From: Wolbachia endosymbiont (group A) of Longitarsus flavicornis
Lineage (GTDB): Bacteria; Pseudomonadota; Alphaproteobacteria; Rickettsiales; Anaplasmataceae
Direction of reading: 5' to 3'
Length of the DNA: 64,000 nt
Assembly (NCBI RefSeq): GCF_963931955.1
Contig: NZ_OZ008337.1
Coordinates: 744,001-808,000, forward strand
The notes under the pieces are model-generated. The model was not told the DNA's origin, searched no databases, and was given only the letters and a program-made list of their open reading frames with translations. The translations under genes were made by a program, and so were the position numbers. The stretch's first letter is position 1; each line of letters begins with the position of its first letter. Shown here piece by piece: positions 17,381-27,592 of this stretch.

Positions 17381-19198
17381 TCATTCCAGTACTCCTCTCT
17401 TATAATTTACGTGTTTAAGAATAACTTCTGCTAAACCTTTACTAATTCCAGGTACGTTTTGAATTTCAGCCAGAGAAGCTTTGCTTATATTTTTCACTGA
17501 ACCAAAATAAGACATCAACGCTTTTTTTCTTTTGTTGCCAATGCCGGGTATTTTGCTTAATTGTGAAACTATGAACTGTTTATCGCGTTTTTTTCTATGT
17601 GAAGTTATTGCAAAACGGTGGGCTTCATTACGCAGCGATTGTAAGTAAAGCATGACTTTGCTGTCATTTGCCAAACTGAATTCTTCCCTGCCCAGCATAT
17701 AAAATCTTTCATTTCCTGCGTTACGATCAGGACCTTTTGCCATACAAGCAAAAGGAACGTTTATATTCAATACTTCCAGTACATTCTGTACTATGGAAAC
17801 ATGTCCTGGCCCACCATCAATCAGTAAAAAATCAGGTATTATGCCTTTTATATTGCCGGAGAAACGTCTGGTTAGCACTTCCCTCATCATTTTATAGTCA
17901 TCGCCTGAAAATTTTTCCTTTATAGTAAATTTTCTGTACTCACTTTTTAAAAAACCCTCCTGCCCTGCAACAACCATTACACCAATTTGTTGATTTCCAG
18001 ATATATGGCTATTGTCATAAACCTCGATACGCTTTGGAATACTTGGTAACAAGAAAACTTTGCTAAGCTCCTCAAGCTTTTCTAGGTTATTTCTATAATC
18101 GATAAGCTTCTGCTCTAAGCTATGCTGAGAGTTATCATAAACAAATTTCAATAAATCACGCTCTTTTTTATTCTTTGCATGCAGAACTTTTACTGGCTTT
18201 TGAGCAACCTTATATAGTGCTTGTTCTATAATTTCCTTATCCACAATAGAATCTGGAACGTAAATTTGTATTGGAGGTATGTTAGCTGAATTATAAAAAT
18301 TGACCAAAAAGGTGGATAAAATTTCATCATTTGAGTGATCACCACAGTTCTCGGCAAAGTAAGGAGTGCTGCCGTAGTTGTCTTTATTTCTAAACGATAA
18401 CACACTAATACATGCTAGATCCTCTTCACGTACAATACTGAAGAAGTCTGCATCTTTTTCAAAAGAAAAATCCGTGTGCTGTATTTGAATTTGCTCAAGA
18501 AACTTTACCCGATCTCTATATATAGCAGCAAGCTCATAGTTTTCTTCACTGCTGCACTTTCTCATTGTGAAAAGTAACTGTTCTTTCACTTCCTTATTTC
18601 TTCCAAGCAATGTATTTCGTGCCTGTTTTACTGATTGGCAGTAGTCGTCTTTTGTGATTTTATCTACGCATGGTGCTGAGCAGCGCTTAATTTGATATTC
18701 AATACATGGTCTTTTTGTTGAGGAAAAGTATTGATCTGAACATACTCTTAGGAGAAAAGCTTTTTGCAATGACAATATAGTTTGCTTAACAGCAGCGGCA
18801 GATGTAAAGGGACCATAATAATGAAACTCATTCTTCTTAAATTTGCCTCTATATTTTGCTATTCTTGGATAATCGTGCTTGGAAATTGTTATATAAGGAT
18901 AAGATTTTCCATCCTTAAGCACAATATTATAAGGTGGTTTCAACGATTTTATTAGCTGTGCTTCAAGAAGCAGTGCTTCGATTTCATTCTCAGTGATGAA
19001 TATTTCAACCTTAATAACCTGTGAGAGCATAACTCTAATTCGTTCAGAAAGATTTTCGAATTGAAGGTAGTCGGATAACCTTGACTTTAAGTTTTTTGCT
19101 TTTCCAACATATAAAACTTTATTCTTATCTCCAACCATCTTATACACGCCACAGGACTGTGGAGATGATTTGATTTGTTCTTTATATTGCCTGAGCAT
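17381..19198 (-). CDS. uvrC: UvrABC system protein C
   Basis: UvrC makes the two incisions in nucleotide excision repair. Its 605 residues contain the N-terminal GIY-YIG domain (CGVYKMVGDKNKVLYVGKAKNLKSRL split across residues 17-42), a cysteine cluster CIEYQIKRCSAPCV, the UVR motif near EENYELAAIYRDRVKFLEQI, the RNase H-like C-terminal nuclease (IEVYDNSHISG and FLLIDGGPGHV) and terminal HhH repeats (LSKIPGIGNKRKKALMSYFG). Complete. It overlaps the end of glyS by 17 bp and is probably co-transcribed. Confidence 0.96.
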   Translation of the reverse strand: MLRQYKEQIKSSPQSCGVYKMVGDKNKVLYVGKAKNLKSRLSDYLQFENLSERIRVMLSQVIKVEIFITENEIEALLLEAQLIKSLKPPYNIVLKDGKSYPYITISKHDYPRIAKYRGKFKKNEFHYYGPFTSAAAVKQTILSLQKAFLLRVCSDQYFSSTKRPCIEYQIKRCSAPCVDKITKDDYCQSVKQARNTLLGRNKEVKEQLLFTMRKCSSEENYELAAIYRDRVKFLEQIQIQHTDFSFEKDADFFSIVREEDLACISVLSFRNKDNYGSTPYFAENCGDHSNDEILSTFLVNFYNSANIPPIQIYVPDSIVDKEIIEQALYKVAQKPVKVLHAKNKKERDLLKFVYDNSQHSLEQKLIDYRNNLEKLEELSKVFLLPSIPKRIEVYDNSHISGNQQIGVMVVAGQEGFLKSEYRKFTIKEKFSGDDYKMMREVLTRRFSGNIKGIIPDFLLIDGGPGHVSIVQNVLEVLNINVPFACMAKGPDRNAGNERFYMLGREEFSLANDSKVMLYLQSLRNEAHRFAITSHRKKRDKQFIVSQLSKIPGIGNKRKKALMSYFGSVKNISKASLAEIQNVPGISKGLAEVILKHVNYKRGVLE

Positions 19199-21299
19199 TT
19201 ATCCATTGCTTAACCTGTATGAGGTTAAAATCTGCTACTAAATGAAAGATGGAAACTACATTTTCAAGCAAAGATAATCTGTTTCTTCTCAGCTTATCAG
19301 AATCACAGTTAATCTTTATACTGTCCATAAACTGATTGATAAACGGAGCAAAACCAGCAAGTTCATCAAGTGCTACATTAAAGTGGTTATTTTTTATCGC
19401 TTGTTTTATGTTTTTACAAGCAGTTATAGCACAATTTGATAGCGCAATTTCTTCACTTTCAATCAAAAACCTCTTACCGTAAGATGCACTATAAGTAGTG
19501 CCATCACTTTTCTTTACTTTGCTCATCATGTTACTGACTCTTTTGTAAGTGCTTAGAATCTGTTCACCTTCTGGCGTACTAAGATAACGATCCAATATAA
19601 CAGTTTGCTTTTCTGCTGTCAGCAGATCATTAATATCGATTTTATATAGTATTGAATCTACAACATCTTGCCTTATATCTCTATTTTTTAAAATAACCTT
19701 GAATCTTTCTAAGCAGAATCTAAATACTAGTTCTGAAATTTGTTTTCTATTTGGCTTATCAACTGACGCTGTATTTTTATTAAATAGAAGCCTTGAATAT
19801 AAAGATACTGACTTGTCTATCATTAGCCTAATTGGAATATACAAATTATTTTCAAGTATTGTCCTAATTATACCAATTGTCATTCTCCGCAAACCAAACT
19901 GATCATACGAACCAGAGATTTTCTCACCTGCTGCAATTAAACCAACTAAGCTATCCACTTTGTCTGCAATTGACACAGCAATTGCTGAAGGGGATTTAGG
20001 ACACTCCTGCTCTGGCCCGATTGGCTTATAGTGTTCAGTTATAGCTTCCACTATTTCTCTATCTTCTTGAAAATAAGAAGCATAATATCCACCCATTACT
20101 CCTTGTAATTCTGGAAACTCTCTTACTATCGATGTTGCCAAATCAGCTTTTGCCAAATATGCAGCACGTTCAACTTTTATCAGCGAAGCATGTGGAATAA
20201 ATATAGCTATATACTTTGACAGAGCCGTAATACGCTTCACCTTTTCCCCCACGCTGCCAAGAGAAGCATGAAATAATATCAAACCTAATTTTTTGACATA
20301 ATAATCTAGATTTTCCTTTTTATCTTGAGATATTAAAAATTGGGCATCAGCAAGACGTGCTTCTAATATTCTTTCGTGCCCTTTAACAACTTCACCATTG
20401 TTGACGTTGACAACAGTGACAAAGTGTGAAATTCTCTTTCCATTACTTAAAGCAAGGTATTTTTGCTGCGTATTAATTATACTAAGTATTACTTCTTTTG
20501 GTAATCCGAATGATTTTTCCTGACTCACTTTACCAAATAGTACAATTGGCCATTCTATAAGCCCTGTCAATTCATTTAGTAAATAATCATTTTTCTCAAG
20601 TTGTAAATTCTGCTCTTTTGTGAATTTATTAATCTGATCTAGTATAAATTGCTTTCTTTTGTCCATTTGGAGAATTACACTGTTTTTTTCTAGCAATTCA
20701 AAATAGTCTTTAGGTGCTTTAACAGTAAGCGCTGTACCACTTGAGAGAAATCGATGGCCATATGTTGTGTTAGATGCTGTGATCCCTGCAAAAGATACAG
20801 GTATTATTTCGTCATTTAAAATGCATAAAATATTTTTAATTGGCCTAACCCACCTTTCTTTTCCTTCGCCCCATCTCATACTTTTTGGCCAAGAGAAATT
20901 TTTTAATATTTCTCCTAGTTGATTTTTAAGAAACTCTTGAATGTTAAATGAGCAGCTTTCTCTTTTTATGAAGTAAAAATCCTCATTATTTACTTTTCGA
21001 ACGAGCAAATCTTCTTCATTTTTCTGATATTTTCTTAAAAAACCTTCGATAGCACTTTTTGGTGCGTTAATGTTTGGTCCCTTAACTTCGTTATTGGAAT
21101 CCTTTAGCTCCAAAGCATTTATGTTGTCAACAAATAGGGTAATGCGACGTGCCGTTACAAAAACCTCCATTGATGTAAATTTTACATTATTTTTGTTAAA
21201 AACATTGGCAATACAGCTCTTAACTTGAGTTGTAGCTACATTCTGCATTCTCGGTGGTATTTCTTCTGAAAGGCACTCAAATAATAACTGCAACGACAT
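19182..21299 (-). CDS. glyS: glycyl-tRNA synthetase beta subunit
   Basis: GlyS is the beta chain of the bacterial alpha2-beta2 glycyl-tRNA synthetase. It carries the tRNA-recognition and HD-like domains. The 705 residues begin MSLQLLFECLSEEIPPRMQN and include VKGPNINAPKSAIEGFLRKY, FSWPKSMRWGEGKERWVRPI and ADLATSIVREFPELQGVMGG. It starts 3 bp after glyQ, giving the operon glyQ-glyS-uvrC. The length is normal. Confidence 0.96.
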   Translation of the reverse strand: MSLQLLFECLSEEIPPRMQNVATTQVKSCIANVFNKNNVKFTSMEVFVTARRITLFVDNINALELKDSNNEVKGPNINAPKSAIEGFLRKYQKNEEDLLVRKVNNEDFYFIKRESCSFNIQEFLKNQLGEILKNFSWPKSMRWGEGKERWVRPIKNILCILNDEIIPVSFAGITASNTTYGHRFLSSGTALTVKAPKDYFELLEKNSVILQMDKRKQFILDQINKFTKEQNLQLEKNDYLLNELTGLIEWPIVLFGKVSQEKSFGLPKEVILSIINTQQKYLALSNGKRISHFVTVVNVNNGEVVKGHERILEARLADAQFLISQDKKENLDYYVKKLGLILFHASLGSVGEKVKRITALSKYIAIFIPHASLIKVERAAYLAKADLATSIVREFPELQGVMGGYYASYFQEDREIVEAITEHYKPIGPEQECPKSPSAIAVSIADKVDSLVGLIAAGEKISGSYDQFGLRRMTIGIIRTILENNLYIPIRLMIDKSVSLYSRLLFNKNTASVDKPNRKQISELVFRFCLERFKVILKNRDIRQDVVDSILYKIDINDLLTAEKQTVILDRYLSTPEGEQILSTYKRVSNMMSKVKKSDGTTYSASYGKRFLIESEEIALSNCAITACKNIKQAIKNNHFNVALDELAGFAPFINQFMDSIKINCDSDKLRRNRLSLLENVVSIFHLVADFNLIQVKQWINAQAI

Positions 21300-21302
21300 A
21301 CG

Positions 21303-22142
21303 CTATTTACTCATGTACAATTCACAACATTTTTTTGTCAGCTCTCTAACTCTACCAATATGCGCTGTACGTTCATTTACACCAAGCACACCTCTTGCAT
21401 CAAGCAGATTAAGTAGGTGACTAGTTTTAATACATTGGTCATAAGCTGCCATTGGTAGCTCCTTTTCAATAAGGAACTTACACAATTTTTCCGTATCTTC
21501 GAATTGCTGCTGTACCACTTTAGTATCATAATAATCTAACGCTAGATAAGAAAATTCATATTCTCTTTGTTTAAAAATATCTCCGTAAGTTACACCGTTA
21601 TCGTTCCAAGTTATATCGTAAACATTATCTACACCTTGTATGCACATTGCTAAACGTTCCAACCCATATGCCACCTCACCAGGAATCATCTTGCAGTCAA
21701 TCCCTCCAACTTGCTGTATATAAGTAAGCTGTGTTACTTCCATTCCATTGCATGTCACTTCCCATCCAAGCCCTGATGCACCAACGCTCGGATTTTCCCA
21801 ATCATCTTCGACAAACTTAATATCATATTTTTCTGTAGATATGCCAAGAGCTTTTAAGCTATCTAAATAGACGTCTTGTAAATTATTACCAGACGGTTTT
21901 ATTATAACTTGGTATTGATGATGTTGATATAAGCGATTAGGGTTATCGCCATAGCGCCCATCTGCTGGCCTAATTACTGGTTGTAGATATGCAATTTTTG
22001 TTGGTTTTGTATCAATTGCAGACATAATTGTTGCAGGATGTAATGTGCCAGCACCAACTTCAGATGTGTATGAGTGAAGTATAACACATCCTTCACTAGC
22101 CCAAAAATCTTGTAACTCTTTTATTATACTTTGTAAGTTCAC
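21303..22142 (-). CDS. glyQ: glycyl-tRNA synthetase alpha subunit
   Basis: GlyQ is the catalytic class II synthetase chain that activates glycine. The 279-residue protein has LQDFWASEGCVILHSYTSEV, the motif QPVIRPADGRYGDNPNRLYQ and EDDWENPSVGASGLGWEVTC. The length is typical. It is the first gene of glyQ-glyS-uvrC. The membrane protein upstream ends its frame 44 bp away on the same strand and may share the transcript. Confidence 0.96.
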   Translation of the reverse strand: MNLQSIIKELQDFWASEGCVILHSYTSEVGAGTLHPATIMSAIDTKPTKIAYLQPVIRPADGRYGDNPNRLYQHHQYQVIIKPSGNNLQDVYLDSLKALGISTEKYDIKFVEDDWENPSVGASGLGWEVTCNGMEVTQLTYIQQVGGIDCKMIPGEVAYGLERLAMCIQGVDNVYDITWNDNGVTYGDIFKQREYEFSYLALDYYDTKVVQQQFEDTEKLCKFLIEKELPMAAYDQCIKTSHLLNLLDARGVLGVNERTAHIGRVRELTKKCCELYMSK

Positions 22143-22186
22143 ACAAATTGCACACTTTTTATACTAAATATATAAATAAATAAGTA

Positions 22187-22945
22187 CTATTCAATACCTA
22201 TTTTTTTAACAGTATCATGTAAATAATCACCTAAAACTGCTGAACTTTCCCTCACATACTGAATTATGCTTTTATTTAGGACAATTGCATCATGCATAGT
22301 TAAATCGCAGAATATAAATGCTATTAAATACAGTAAAATCACCGCATAAAATGTATGAAAAATCCCCTCAAATGTAATTGACATTGCATTATTATAGCTG
22401 AGCTGTATTGAACTTATTGGCCATGGTTTTATTGCTTCTACAACATTAAAAAACACATAAGGTATCATAAGAAAAAAGAAAAAGTGCATAAAATCATTAA
22501 ACCAAAATGGGCATTGAAACATCTGCTTACATATACTCCCATAGAGTTTACTTACAGCATAATAAATCGACATCATTGCCGGCATTGAAAGTGCTACAGT
22601 CAGTACTTGCCCTGACGCTATTTGTATTACTATTTCTTCACCACTGTTTGCTGAAGGGTCTTGAGCGTGAAAAATAAATATTCCAATTAATTGCATTACT
22701 AACATAACTATTGCCAATTTTGTAAAAACAGCAGCTACAACTATTCCTGAGTCTGGCATTTTATATAGTAAGTATTCTCCTCCATATGTAAGAATTAATA
22801 TAACATCGACAATAAATAATATTAAAAAAGAAGACCAATAGTTCTGCCAACTTGGTAAATATCCTATTCCTAAAAGAGAGCTTACTGTTTTAGCAGGAAA
22901 AACCTTGCCTAGCATCTTCCCCAAAAATTTAAAAAAAATCCCCAT
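22187..22945 (-). CDS. conserved-looking integral membrane protein, unknown function
   Basis: This 252-residue protein starts MGIFFKFLGKMLGKVFPAKT. Hydrophobic segments are visible around YWSSFLILFIVDVILILTYG, VFTKLAIVMLVMQLIGIFIF, a helix-rich stretch VLTVALSMPAMMSIYYAV, FMHFFFFLMIPYVFFNVVEA and FYAVILLYLIAFIFCDL, so five or more helices are likely. It has no signature that I recognise. It lies upstream of glyQ with 44 bp between. There is no sign of frame disruption or foreign base composition. A transport or envelope role would be a guess. Confidence 0.6.
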   Translation of the reverse strand: MGIFFKFLGKMLGKVFPAKTVSSLLGIGYLPSWQNYWSSFLILFIVDVILILTYGGEYLLYKMPDSGIVVAAVFTKLAIVMLVMQLIGIFIFHAQDPSANSGEEIVIQIASGQVLTVALSMPAMMSIYYAVSKLYGSICKQMFQCPFWFNDFMHFFFFLMIPYVFFNVVEAIKPWPISSIQLSYNNAMSITFEGIFHTFYAVILLYLIAFIFCDLTMHDAIVLNKSIIQYVRESSAVLGDYLHDTVKKIGIE

Positions 22946-23091
22946 GTTCTAAGTAACACTTGGTTTATATTATTTATAATACTGTATTGTAATAGACTTA
23001 TCAATAGCTTAAAACATGTATTGGAAGATTTTAGGTAGTATGCAGCAACAGTAGAAGAACGTGCGCCAAAAATTTAATAATTTTATAGGGC

Positions 23092-24087
23092 TTATGCACT
23101 TAAATTTTTTGCAATATCAAGTGCAGCGTAAGTGAATATTGCACTTGCACCCGCACGTTTGAAACCAATCAAAGACTCATAAATCACCTTGTCATAATCT
23201 AGCCAGCTATTATTTGCAGCAGCTTTTATCATTGCGTACTCACCGCTTACTTGGTAAGCAAAAATCGGAAAATTAAACTTATCACTTGCTGTTTTGATAA
23301 TATCTAAATATGGCATACCTGGTTTAATCATAATAAAGTCTGCACCTTCATTTATATCCATTTCAATTTCGCACATTGCTTCGCGCGCATTTTTATAATC
23401 CATTTGATAACCACTTTTGTCTATAGAATGTGATAGCCTACATGAACCAACGACTTGCCTGAATGGAGCATAGAAGCTAGAGCAATATTTCACTGCATAA
23501 GATAATATTAATACGTCTTGAAAGTTGTTATCATCTAATGATTTTCTGATTCTTCCTATTCTACCATCCATCATATCAGAAGGAGCAACTATATCACATC
23601 CTGATGCTGCTAAAGCAAGTGCTTGCTTACATAATATCGACACGGTTTCATCGTTTTCTACATCCACCTGATTGCTTTTTAAAATGCCGTCATGGCCGTG
23701 AATAGTGTATGGATCCAATGCAACGTCTGCAATAATACCAATTTCAGGTACCTTTAATTTTACAGCACAAATTGCTCTGCAGATTAAGTTGTCAGAATTA
23801 TATGCTTCCTCAGCGTTTTCAGATTTTAATTTACTATCAACTACAGGAAAAATTGCAACAGCATTAATTCCTAAATCTTTAGCTTCCTTAACTATAGACA
23901 CTAACCCATCTATTGAATAACACTTTACACCTGGTAAGCCAGAAATTGGTTCAGTTGTTTCTTCTCTGTCATGAACAAACAGAGGAAGAACCAGATCATT
24001 TACTGATAAACTATTTTCACTTGTTAAATTGCGAACCCATTTGCTCGAGCGCCTGCGCCTTAACCGTGTATTTGGAAAATTAAACAT
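23092..24087 (-). CDS. hemB: delta-aminolevulinic acid dehydratase
   Basis: HemB condenses two 5-aminolevulinate molecules to porphobilinogen, the second step of haem synthesis. The 331 residues carry the N-terminal arm TRLRRRRSSKWVRNL, the block GISGLPGVKCYSIDG-like region, the active-site lysines in ILSYAVKYCSSFYAPFR and GADFIMIKPGMPYLDII, and the C-terminal RAGASAIFTYAALDIAKNL. It overlaps the end of nuoH by 8 bp, an unusual fusion of haem and complex I genes in one transcript. hemF is elsewhere (10020). Confidence 0.96.
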   Translation of the reverse strand: MFNFPNTRLRRRRSSKWVRNLTSENSLSVNDLVLPLFVHDREETTEPISGLPGVKCYSIDGLVSIVKEAKDLGINAVAIFPVVDSKLKSENAEEAYNSDNLICRAICAVKLKVPEIGIIADVALDPYTIHGHDGILKSNQVDVENDETVSILCKQALALAASGCDIVAPSDMMDGRIGRIRKSLDDNNFQDVLILSYAVKYCSSFYAPFRQVVGSCRLSHSIDKSGYQMDYKNAREAMCEIEMDINEGADFIMIKPGMPYLDIIKTASDKFNFPIFAYQVSGEYAMIKAAANNSWLDYDKVIYESLIGFKRAGASAIFTYAALDIAKNLSA

Positions 24088-25105
24088 TGGATCCTGGCAA
24101 ATTTCCAGTAAAGAGCAACACCCCTGAAACGAGGATCACCCAAAGCACCGATATTGGCAGAAACACTTTCCAACCAAGGCGCATTAGCTGATCATATCGG
24201 TAACGAGGTATTGTTGCTCTAATCCAAATAAATACGAATAAAAGTATAATTATCTTCAAAACGAACCAAATTAAACCTGGAATTTTATAAAGCAAACCAA
24301 GTTCTAACGGAGGATACCATCCCCCCAGAAAGAATATTGTCATCATAGCACTTGCTAAAATCATATTTGCATATTCTCCAAGAAAAAAGAGGGCAAAAGG
24401 CATGGATGAATATTCAACGTTATATCCAGAGACAAGCTCTGCTTCAGCTTCTGGTAAATCAAATGGGTGACGATTAGTTTCTGCAAGCAAAGAAATAAAA
24501 AATATTATTCCTATAGGCATTAGTAGTAAATCAACCCAAAATGGCATATTGTGTTTCGCTACCACCATCTCTCCAAGATTTAATGTTCCAGTGGTAATAA
24601 CGACTGTAGCAACTATTAAGCCTATTGAAACTTCATACGAAATCATCTGAGCAGCCGACCGTATAGCGCCAAGAAATGCATAATTAGAATTGCTTGACCA
24701 GCCTGCAATAATCACGCCGTATACTCCCAGCGACGATATAGCTAGCACATAAAGCACTCCAACATTAATATTTGCTATAACCTTAGGAATAACTACTTGC
24801 TGGCCATTTTCTACAATTACTTCAGCACCAAACGGTATAACTGCCCAGGCAATTAATGCCAAGATAAAGGTAAGCATTGGAGCCATAATGAACAGTATGG
24901 TGCTCGCTCTAAATGGTATTATCGGCTCCTTAATCAGAAGCTTAATAGCATCTGCAAATGGCTGCAATAGCCCAAAAGGTCCAACTACACTTGGGCCGTG
25001 CCTCAGTTGAATTGCAGCAAGGACCTTACGCTCAAAGTATGTCAAATATGCAACTGAAAGTAGTAGCGGTACTAAAATAAATAAAATATTAACTAGCGTG
25101 TTCAT
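24080..25105 (-). CDS. nuoH: NADH-quinone oxidoreductase subunit H
   Basis: NuoH is the membrane subunit of complex I that forms part of the quinone-binding site. The 341 residues contain about eight or nine transmembrane helices and the signatures YFERKVLAAIQLRHGPSVVG, LQPFADAIKLLIKE and ETNRHPFDLPEAEAELVSGY. It starts 17 bp inside the end of nuoG and overlaps hemB by 8 bp at its 3' end, so nuoG-nuoH-hemB is one translationally packed unit. Other nuo genes are not in the window, which shows the dispersed nuo organisation of Rickettsiales. Confidence 0.97.
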   Translation of the reverse strand: MNTLVNILFILVPLLLSVAYLTYFERKVLAAIQLRHGPSVVGPFGLLQPFADAIKLLIKEPIIPFRASTILFIMAPMLTFILALIAWAVIPFGAEVIVENGQQVVIPKVIANINVGVLYVLAISSLGVYGVIIAGWSSNSNYAFLGAIRSAAQMISYEVSIGLIVATVVITTGTLNLGEMVVAKHNMPFWVDLLLMPIGIIFFISLLAETNRHPFDLPEAEAELVSGYNVEYSSMPFALFFLGEYANMILASAMMTIFFLGGWYPPLELGLLYKIPGLIWFVLKIIILLFVFIWIRATIPRYRYDQLMRLGWKVFLPISVLWVILVSGVLLFTGNLPGSNV

Positions 25106-27137
25106 AAAAAGCTTTAGTACAATCTGCCATTATTTTTGAAGCGCGACTTATTGAATCCGTCATATAAAAATTACACTCCTTTAAAGTAAAAGGTGTATTA
25201 CTTAAATTTATTTTACCATTGCTGATTGGTACCCATGTGTTTTTTACCACTTGATCAGCATTTCTAAACTGTGGACCGATAGTATCTAATTTTTTTCTTA
25301 CGTCAAATAAACTATCATATGGTAAGGAAAGATCCAAATATTGCGAGAGATTTTTAATAATTAACCAATCCTCCTTTGCTTCACCTGGAGGAAATACAGC
25401 TAAATTTGTTCTTTGCACTCGACCTTCAGTGTTTACATAAGTTGCATATTTTTCTGTATATGCAGCACCAGGCAAGATAACATCTGCCACATGTGCACCC
25501 TTATCACCGTGATGACCTTGATAAATTACAAATGTGTTTTCTAACTTTGATGTGTCAATTTCGTCTGCACCAAGAAGATAAACAACTTCTATTTCACCAC
25601 TTTCTGCATGTTCCAATATTTGATTAATATCCCTTTCACCTTTTTTAGGAACAAACCCAATATCTAGCCCACCAACTCTTGCTGCAGCTTTATGCAGCAC
25701 ATTAAAGCCATTCCAGTCATCTCTTACCATATTAAATTTTTCTGCAATTTTGCCAGCTAGAGCTAAAACTGATTCAGAATCATCTCTTATTAATGCATCT
25801 TGACCGATAATCAGCATAGGGTTTTGAGCAGCTACCAGCAGCTCACAGAACTTATGATTTCCATTTGCTATTTCACTCAAAATACCAGAATTATTGCCCA
25901 ATTTCTCAACATGATATAAATATTCAATGTTAGGACCAACACTTGCAATAGGAAAGTTGCCCTGTAAATATCTCTTTCTCAATCTTACGTTAATGATCGG
26001 TGCTTCTATCCTTGGGTTTGTATTTATAAGCAGACACAAATCCGCATTCTCTATACCTTCAATAGTGGTATTGAACACATACGATCCACGATTATTTGGT
26101 ATAAGTTTTGCACCATCCTGCCTGCAATCTATATTTCCCGAGCCGAGCTTCTGCATCATTTCTTTAAGTAGAAGCATAGACTCACAATCTGCTAAATCAC
26201 CTGCAATTGCAGCTATTTTATTTGATTTTGTATTCTTTAATTTCTTTGCAGCAACAGTTAATGCCTCATTCCAATCAACTGGGGCTAATTTACCATCTTT
26301 TTTTATATAAGGTCGATCAAGACGTTGAACTTTTAGTCCATCATAGGCAAAGCGGGTTTTATCTGATATCCATTCTTCATTTACCTCTTCGCTCAGCCTT
26401 GGTAATATCCTCATAACCTCCGGGCCACGATAATCAACTCTAATTGCGCTACCCACAGCATCTAGCACATCTATAGTCTCACAATGTGATAGCTCCCATG
26501 GACGCGCTGTAAAGGAGTAAGGCTTTGAAGTTAAAGCTCCTACCGGGCAGAGATCTATGATATTTCCAGATAATTCAGAACTAATATGCCTTTTTATGTA
26601 AGTGCTAATCTCTACATTTTCTCCCCTTCCGATTCCTCCAAGTTCATTTGTACCTGCAACATCAGACAAAAATCTAACACACCGAGTGCAATGAATGCAT
26701 CGATTCATCGCGGTCTCAATCAGTGGTCCGAAGTGTTTTTTTGGCACAGCCCTCTTATGCTCATCAAGTCTGCTGGTTCCTTTCCCATAAGCCATCGTGA
26801 TATCTTGCAAATCGCATTCACCACCCTGATCGCAAATTGGGCAATCAAGCGGGTGGTTAATTAGCAAAAACTCAAGCACACCTTCACGTGCTTTTTTAAC
26901 CTTAGGGGTATCAGTGTGAATAACCATCCCTTCTGCAACTGGCATTGCACAAGAGGCTACTGGTTTTGGAGGTCCACCCTCCACTTCAACCAAACACATT
27001 CTGCAGTTACCAGCAATTGCTAAACGCTCATGATAACAAAAACGTGGAATTTCAATGCCCACAACTTCACAAGCTTGAATTATAGTGAGCCCATGCTCTA
27101 CTTCACATTCCTTAGAATTAATAGTAACTTTAACCAC
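25089..27137 (-). CDS. nuoG: NADH-quinone oxidoreductase subunit G
   Basis: NuoG is the large Fe-S subunit of the complex I peripheral arm. I choose the GTG at 27137 (MVKVTINSKECEVEHGLTII, 682 residues), because the farther start at 27158 lies within the coding end of the preceding small gene and adds only seven unusual residues. Cysteine ligands are in CYHERLAIAGNCRMCLVEVE (2Fe-2S), CPICDQGGECDLQD and CIHCTRCVRF (4Fe-4S). The molybdopterin-like domain follows, with SISDKTRFAYDGL-type sequence. The downstream gene is nuoH. Confidence 0.95.
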   Translation of the reverse strand: MVKVTINSKECEVEHGLTIIQACEVVGIEIPRFCYHERLAIAGNCRMCLVEVEGGPPKPVASCAMPVAEGMVIHTDTPKVKKAREGVLEFLLINHPLDCPICDQGGECDLQDITMAYGKGTSRLDEHKRAVPKKHFGPLIETAMNRCIHCTRCVRFLSDVAGTNELGGIGRGENVEISTYIKRHISSELSGNIIDLCPVGALTSKPYSFTARPWELSHCETIDVLDAVGSAIRVDYRGPEVMRILPRLSEEVNEEWISDKTRFAYDGLKVQRLDRPYIKKDGKLAPVDWNEALTVAAKKLKNTKSNKIAAIAGDLADCESMLLLKEMMQKLGSGNIDCRQDGAKLIPNNRGSYVFNTTIEGIENADLCLLINTNPRIEAPIINVRLRKRYLQGNFPIASVGPNIEYLYHVEKLGNNSGILSEIANGNHKFCELLVAAQNPMLIIGQDALIRDDSESVLALAGKIAEKFNMVRDDWNGFNVLHKAAARVGGLDIGFVPKKGERDINQILEHAESGEIEVVYLLGADEIDTSKLENTFVIYQGHHGDKGAHVADVILPGAAYTEKYATYVNTEGRVQRTNLAVFPPGEAKEDWLIIKNLSQYLDLSLPYDSLFDVRKKLDTIGPQFRNADQVVKNTWVPISNGKINLSNTPFTLKECNFYMTDSISRASKIMADCTKAFYEHAS

Positions 27138-27142
27138 AATTA

Positions 27143-27355
27143 TTATACAGCTTCCCACTTTATAGGATTGCCGCTTATCTCATCTTCAACCAGATTGCCA
27201 TTGTCATATTGAGCAGACATATAATTCATGCGCGAATCACGATCTATATATCTAACAGGTTTTACCGGTTTATCTTTATACATTTTTTGCTCAGCTTTCT
27301 TACGCTGAGTAGGGTTATTTTTACTAGCTGTCTTTGCTTTCCCACCTGCTGCCAT
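27143..27355 (-). CDS. small basic protein of unknown function upstream of nuoG
   Basis: This 70-residue protein begins MAAGGKAKTASKNNPTQRKK and ends with an acidic/aromatic tail (SGNPIKWEAV). The first half is lysine-rich and probably disordered. The stop lies 5 bp before the nuoG GTG, so it is likely to be co-transcribed with nuoG-nuoH-hemB. I do not recognise a family. A purine-rich stretch (TTTAGGAGTTT) is correctly spaced upstream of the ATG, which supports translation. Confidence 0.6.
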   Translation of the reverse strand: MAAGGKAKTASKNNPTQRKKAEQKMYKDKPVKPVRYIDRDSRMNYMSAQYDNGNLVEDEISGNPIKWEAV

Positions 27356-27592
27356 ATAAACTCCTAAAAACTTTTCATTCTATTTTAACACTTAAGTATA
27401 TAGCGTCAATATTTAATAACTTTAAAATTTCAATAGATCTCTTATTATAATCATCATTTGAATAAAAAGTTACCCTTGATATCATTTCAGTGCTTGACCA
27501 GAAAAAAAGAAATATGTATCAGCTACTTTCATTTGCTGCGCCTCGAAAATAAACGTTCATGTAGCTAAGCCATAAATCCAGTATAAAGACCT